Positions 60,151-64,000 of a DNA stretch of 64,000 nt are shown piece after piece. The DNA is from Paenibacillus sp. LHD-117 (GTDB taxonomy: Bacteria; Bacillota; Bacilli; Paenibacillales; Paenibacillaceae), in the NCBI RefSeq assembly GCF_030929555.1, contig NZ_JAVFVT010000008.1, positions 62,001 to 126,000 on the forward strand, written 5' to 3'. A program made the translations under genes and the position numbers. Numbering within the stretch: position 1 is the first letter of the stretch; each line of letters starts with the position of its first letter. A model generated the notes under the pieces. The model made no database searches. It saw nothing but the letters and a program-made list of their open reading frames with translations, and was not told where the DNA came from.

Positions 60151-60196
60151 AACGAAGCCGTTCCCCTCGGAGGGAGCGGCTTCGTTTCGTTCTTTG
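60151..60196 (+). terminator. Terminator of the NitT/TauT-type operon
   Basis: AACGAAGCCG-TTCCC and GGGAG-CGGCTTCGTT pair around CTCGGA, followed by a T-rich tail. Confidence 0.85.
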
Positions 60197-60288
60197 AGGA
60201 CATTCGATCAGTCGGGATAGAAAAAAGTGGAAAAGGTTACACTAACGGATGCCAAAAAAAGGGTGGAAGATGGCGGCAGTGAGAGGGG

Positions 60289-61395
60289 GTGGGGCACATT
60301 AAAAGCTCGGGCCAAATTAATTTCGTGCAGTTATTTATGATGTTTTCGCTTATGAACGGCCTGGCTAGCCATGTTATCGTAAATCCGATGGTGCTCGACG
60401 CGTCGGGACGCGATTCGTGGCTGACGGCGCTCGTAAGCGGAGGGCTGTTCCTGATCTGGATCGCGCTTCTCGGCTGGCTGATGCGCCGCTCCGGACAGGA
60501 GCCATGGATGGATTGGCTGTCCGCTCGGATCAGCCGTCCTTTTGCCTTTCTGCTCGTGCTTCCGGTTGCCATTCAGCTTTATTTGATCGGCGGGATGACC
60601 GTGGTGCACACCGCGACCTGGCATATTACCAATTATTTGCCGTTTACGCCTAAGCTGTTGATAGCCGGGAGCTTGGTCTTGTTCTGCATGGCGATCTGCC
60701 TGTGGGGGCTTGGCGTCATTGCCGTCGTCTCCGGGGTGCTGCTGCCGATCGTGGTCGCGCTCGGCATCTTCGTCAGCGCGTTCAACTCGCCGATGAAGGA
60801 TTATTCGCTGCTCCAGCCGGTGCTTGAGCACGGCTTCAGCCCCGTCGTGGACGGCATGGTGTATACGGGGGCCGGGTCCGTGGAGCTGTTAGCCGTTATC
60901 CTACTCCAACATCGGCTGAAGAAGAAAGTGAAGATCTGGCAGCTGTTGCTGTATGGGCTATTCTCCACGCTGATCTCGATGGGACCGCTGATGGCGGCGG
61001 TTACGGAGTTCGGTCCCGCCGAAGCGGCGCACCAGATGACTTCGCCCTATGAGCAGTGGAGACTGGTCCAGATCGGCCGGTATATCGAACATTTGGACTT
61101 TCTCTCCATCTTCCAATGGTTGTCGGGGGCTTGTATCCGCATTAGCCTTTCCGTTTATTTGCTCGTGGATCTCTTCCGGTTCCGCAAGAAGAAAGTAAGG
61201 AATTGGGCGGTCATCGCCGTCATGACGACCTACGGTCTGGCTTCGATGATCCCGATTAACGAATACGACGTGTATCGTTGGATGTCCCTCTATTATATGC
61301 CGATCTCGCTGGCCGTGCTGCTGCCTCTCTCGTTCGTGTGGATGTTCGTGGCGCTATTCTCGAGAGGGCGGAAACGGAAGGAGGAATCGATGTGA
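60289..61395 (+). CDS. Spore germinant receptor subunit B (GerAB family)
   Basis: The GTG at 60289 is close to a GAGAGGGGG ribosome site. The 368-aa protein has ten membrane helices of the APC-like germination permease fold (INFVQLFMMFSLMNGLASH at the N-terminus, and SVELLAVILLQHRLKKK). It sits in the inner spore membrane and is thought to bind amino acid or sugar germinants. It overlaps the A subunit gene by 4 bases. The B gene comes first here, whereas A-B-C is the usual order. Confidence 0.9.
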   Translation: MGHIKSSGQINFVQLFMMFSLMNGLASHVIVNPMVLDASGRDSWLTALVSGGLFLIWIALLGWLMRRSGQEPWMDWLSARISRPFAFLLVLPVAIQLYLIGGMTVVHTATWHITNYLPFTPKLLIAGSLVLFCMAICLWGLGVIAVVSGVLLPIVVALGIFVSAFNSPMKDYSLLQPVLEHGFSPVVDGMVYTGAGSVELLAVILLQHRLKKKVKIWQLLLYGLFSTLISMGPLMAAVTEFGPAEAAHQMTSPYEQWRLVQIGRYIEHLDFLSIFQWLSGACIRISLSVYLLVDLFRFRKKKVRNWAVIAVMTTYGLASMIPINEYDVYRWMSLYYMPISLAVLLPLSFVWMFVALFSRGRKRKEESM

Positions 61396-62876
61396 AGGAT
61401 TCGGATGGGAAATCCCAAGAACGGGAGAATTGGACGGAGAAGAAGCTGAGAGAATTATTCGACGGAAGCGCCGATGTCTTGATCCAGCCGTGCCGGTTCG
61501 GAGGGAACGCGGAGGCGCAGGTCATTCTGGCGTACGCGGAGGGGCTTAGCCATACCGCCGATATCGGCAAATTCGTATTGCCGGAGCTGAACCGTCTGTA
61601 CGGGGAAAGAGGCGTGATCGCGGAGCCGCTGGATAGGCTGTCGGGCGTCATGCCGATTATACCGATGGGGGAACAATTGCCGGATCAGCTGTCGGAGGCG
61701 GTGTTCCAAGGCGATCTGCTCGTCTTGTTCACGGAGACCGGCGATGTGGGCTGCGTGAGCATCTCGGCCAAGCCGACAAGGCAGCCGTTCGAGTCGAATA
61801 CGGAAATTTCGGTCAAAGGTCCGCGGGACGGGTTCGTGGAGGAAATTACGGTCAATATCGCGCTCATCCGCAAACGTCTGCGCAGCCCGTCGTTGCAAGT
61901 GGAGCATCTTATGCTGGGACGAAGATCCAAGACGCGGATCGGTCTGCTCTATTTCCGGGATATTCTGAACCCCTCCATTCTGAAAGAAATGAAGGAGCGG
62001 CTCGGCCGCATCGACGTGGATGCGATCGTCAGCATCAGCCAGCTCGAGGAATATTTGTCGGATTCGAAGCTGAAGCTTCTGCCGATAATGGACTTTACGG
62101 GCCGTCCCGATTACGTGGTGAGCAGCCTGCTATCGGGCCGAATCGTCATTATCGTCGACGGGCTGCCGATGGTGCTGATCGCGCCGGCCGGCCTTTCGCT
62201 TATCCTCAAATCGCCGGAAGACGCACATTTTAATTATACGTACGTCTCTTTCGCGCGGATTATTAGGGGGATCAGTCTGTTTCTATCCATCTTCCTGCCT
62301 GCGATCTGGGTTGCGCTCATGTCCTTCCATCCGGATCAGATCCCGTACCGCATGATGGCGACCATCTCGGTGACCCGGCTCGGCATGCCGCTGTCTTCGC
62401 ATATGGAGATGTTCCTGCTGCTCATGCTGCTGGAAATATTCCGCGAAGCAGGCATTCGTCTCCCCAGCGCCATCGGTCAGACGCTTACGTCCATTGGCGG
62501 CCTTATTATCGGCGACGCCGCAATCCGGGCAGGTCTCGTCTCTCCTTCCGTCGTGGTGGTGGGCGCAATTACGGCCGTGTCCGGCGTGACGCTCGTCAAC
62601 CAGACGCTCAGCACGCAGGTGAGCGTGCTCCGTTTTTTTTTCTTCCTGCTTTCGGCGATGCTCGGCATGTTCGGCGTCATCCTTGGCATGGTGCTGCTGC
62701 TCGGTTACATGGCGAGCCTTAAGCCCTTCGGCGTACCGTACTTGGCGCCCTTGTCGCCGCTTGGCGTCAAGCAACTCCTCATTTCCTTCCTTCGCGTGCC
62801 GTGGGCGATGATGAAGAAACGTCCGGTCGTGCTTGATACGGTCGATAGCGATAACCAGAAGGAGAATGACCAATGA
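61392..62876 (+). CDS. Spore germinant receptor subunit A (GerAA family)
   Basis: GTG 61392 follows GGAGGAATC. The longer in-frame reading lies within the B gene. The 494-aa protein has a cytoplasmic N-terminal domain of about 280 aa with the family regions EGLSHTADIGKFVLPEL-like and PRDGFVEEITVNIALIRKRL. Four to six membrane helices follow, with FREAGIRLPSAIGQTLTSIGG and VNQTLSTQVSVLRFF. It overlaps the C subunit gene by 4 bases. With B and C it forms the receptor that triggers germination. Confidence 0.93.
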   Translation: MKDSDGKSQERENWTEKKLRELFDGSADVLIQPCRFGGNAEAQVILAYAEGLSHTADIGKFVLPELNRLYGERGVIAEPLDRLSGVMPIIPMGEQLPDQLSEAVFQGDLLVLFTETGDVGCVSISAKPTRQPFESNTEISVKGPRDGFVEEITVNIALIRKRLRSPSLQVEHLMLGRRSKTRIGLLYFRDILNPSILKEMKERLGRIDVDAIVSISQLEEYLSDSKLKLLPIMDFTGRPDYVVSSLLSGRIVIIVDGLPMVLIAPAGLSLILKSPEDAHFNYTYVSFARIIRGISLFLSIFLPAIWVALMSFHPDQIPYRMMATISVTRLGMPLSSHMEMFLLLMLLEIFREAGIRLPSAIGQTLTSIGGLIIGDAAIRAGLVSPSVVVVGAITAVSGVTLVNQTLSTQVSVLRFFFFLLSAMLGMFGVILGMVLLLGYMASLKPFGVPYLAPLSPLGVKQLLISFLRVPWAMMKKRPVVLDTVDSDNQKENDQ

Positions 62877-64000
62877 GCCCGCGCCGAAGATGGTTCATGG
62901 CCGTCGCCATCGGAGCGCTGCTGATCTTCTCGAGCGGCTGCACCGCCATGCCGGACATTCAGAGCAACGCGTATGCCGCGGCGATCGGCATCGACTACAA
63001 GGATGGAAAGTGGATCGCGTACGCGCAGATCATCAACTTCACGACGATCGCCCATTCCGACCAGGTCGAGGTGGGCAAGGATACCCCGGTCTGGATCGGG
63101 GAAGGGGAAGGAGATACCGTCTCTTCGGCATTAATCGATGTCGGGGAGGCTTCTCAGCTGAGGATGTTCTGGGGACATGTGAAGGTTCTGGTCATGACGG
63201 AGGCAGCGCTGAAGAAAAACGTGCAGGACGTCTACAGCGCGATTAACCGCTATCGTGAGGTCCGGTATACCGTATATGTATACGGTACGGATAGGGACAT
63301 GAGGGAAGTGCTGATGCAGAAATCGATCCTGAATATGTCGCCGCTGTATACCAAAATGTACACGGGGACGCAGGCGAGCTCCGATCGTTCCTTCCTGCTG
63401 CCGGTCACCGCGAATCGCCTCATCGCGAACCTGAACGAACCCGGCGAACCGGCCTCGATCCCGTCAATCGGCGTCGATATCGGGGATTGGACGGAGGATG
63501 ACAAGCAGAAGCCGATGTTCATTCTGACGGGCGCGTATTACTTCCACGATAACAAACTCGCAGGTTGGCTGTCGGCAGACGAGCTGCGGGGAGCGCGCTG
63601 GGCGGAGTCCGCTCTCGAGCGGACCCCGCTCGTGGTGCGGAAGGATGATAAGCCGCTCGGGCTCATCATGTTCTCGCATCCCGAACTGTCCATCCGCTCC
63701 ATCGCCGATGCGGGTGGCGCGAAGTTCCGAATCGGGGTTGAGGCCGAGGGCTACGTCATGGAAATGATGGATCATGCCACGATGGAGGAACTCAAACGGA
63801 TTGCGAGACAAAGCATTGGCGAAGAAGTCGAAGCGACGTTCCTGAAAGGCGTCAAACACGGCTGCGATCCGTTCGGATTGTCGGAAGAGCTGTACCGGTC
63901 GAATCCAAAGTCATTCCGCAAGCTGGCGGCCGAACGCCAATTTTTTTTGACCCTCGAATCGCTGGCCGGGGTGGACGTGAAGGTTAGGTTGATCAATACG
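62873..64000 (+). CDS. Spore germinant receptor lipoprotein subunit C (GerAC family), 3' end outside window
   Basis: ATG 62873 overlaps the A subunit stop. The frame stays open for 376 codons to the last base, so the gene continues beyond the window. It has a lipoprotein signal (RRWFMAVAIGALLIFSSG before Cys). The GerAC pattern continues as MPDIQSNAYAAAIGIDYKDG, then LRMFWGHVKVLVMTEAAL, and in the C-terminal domain TANRLIANLNEP and VEAEGYVMEMMDHATMEEL. It is anchored on the outer face of the inner spore membrane. A complete protein is about 400 aa, so only a short tail is missing. Confidence 0.9.
   Translation, partial: MSPRRRWFMAVAIGALLIFSSGCTAMPDIQSNAYAAAIGIDYKDGKWIAYAQIINFTTIAHSDQVEVGKDTPVWIGEGEGDTVSSALIDVGEASQLRMFWGHVKVLVMTEAALKKNVQDVYSAINRYREVRYTVYVYGTDRDMREVLMQKSILNMSPLYTKMYTGTQASSDRSFLLPVTANRLIANLNEPGEPASIPSIGVDIGDWTEDDKQKPMFILTGAYYFHDNKLAGWLSADELRGARWAESALERTPLVVRKDDKPLGLIMFSHPELSIRSIADAGGAKFRIGVEAEGYVMEMMDHATMEELKRIARQSIGEEVEATFLKGVKHGCDPFGLSEELYRSNPKSFRKLAAERQFFLTLESLAGVDVKVRLINT

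Overview
The window is GC-rich chromosomal DNA from a Gram-positive, endospore-forming bacterium, most likely Paenibacillus, Cohnella or a close relative. The evidence is YesM/YesN two-component pairs next to carbohydrate ABC importers, lipoprotein signal peptides, a ger germinant-receptor operon, AGGAGG-type ribosome binding sites with many GTG and TTG starts, and a GH87-like glucanase. No rRNA, tRNA, prophage or insertion sequence was recognised.

Layout. 1-7.6 kb: YesM/YesN pair, sugar-binding lipoprotein, two permeases and a GH105/88 unsaturated-glycan hydrolase, resembling the rhamnogalacturonan oligosaccharide systems of bacilli. 8-12.5 kb: a chemoreceptor, then an ECF sigma factor, a probable anti-sigma protein and a secreted stalk-domain protein. 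12.7-20.1 kb: a LacI regulator, a double palindromic operator, and a Pot/Afu-type ABC importer with a PHP metallohydrolase and a glycerophosphodiesterase-like enzyme. 20.3-22.7 kb: a YdeI-like protein, an APH-like kinase, an AT-richer cluster of three small genes and a hairpin repeat array. 22.7-30.4 kb: an oligopeptide-type ABC system. 30.5-32.3 kb: P-II and ammonium transporter. 32.5-37.1 kb: a WsfD-like membrane protein and the GH87-like exoprotein. 37.1-42 kb: an ABC-F protein behind an attenuator-like leader, YitT, an Lrp regulator and a threonine-aldolase-like enzyme. 41.9-45.7 kb: a self-contained cluster of MerR regulator, TatC, Tat-exported L-amino-acid-oxidase-like enzyme, exported RidA and TatA. 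45.8-51.9 kb: a second YesM/YesN and sugar ABC operon. 52-56.6 kb: a heterodimeric ABC exporter and a Gly/Met-rich lipoprotein. 56.8-57.2 kb: a second hairpin array. 57.4-60.1 kb: a NitT/TauT/ThiXYZ-like importer. 60.3-64 kb: a ger operon whose third gene runs off the end.

The most interesting items are four. (1) A mosaic repeat family with covarying terminal inverted repeats occurs three times, each time in the same orientation directly upstream of the first permease gene of an ABC importer. (2) The Tat/amine oxidase/RidA cluster looks like an extracellular amino-acid deamination system with its own translocase. (3) Two arrays of hairpins have an exact 51-bp period and lie 34 kb apart in opposite orientation. 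(4) A short ORF, a terminator and a hairpin over the Shine-Dalgarno sequence precede the ABC-F gene. Nitrogen control is a possible common theme: GlnR/TnrA-like sites lie upstream of the P-II/Amt operon and upstream of the MerR gene.

All calls come from reading the sequence and from remembered family motifs. No database search or folding program was run.
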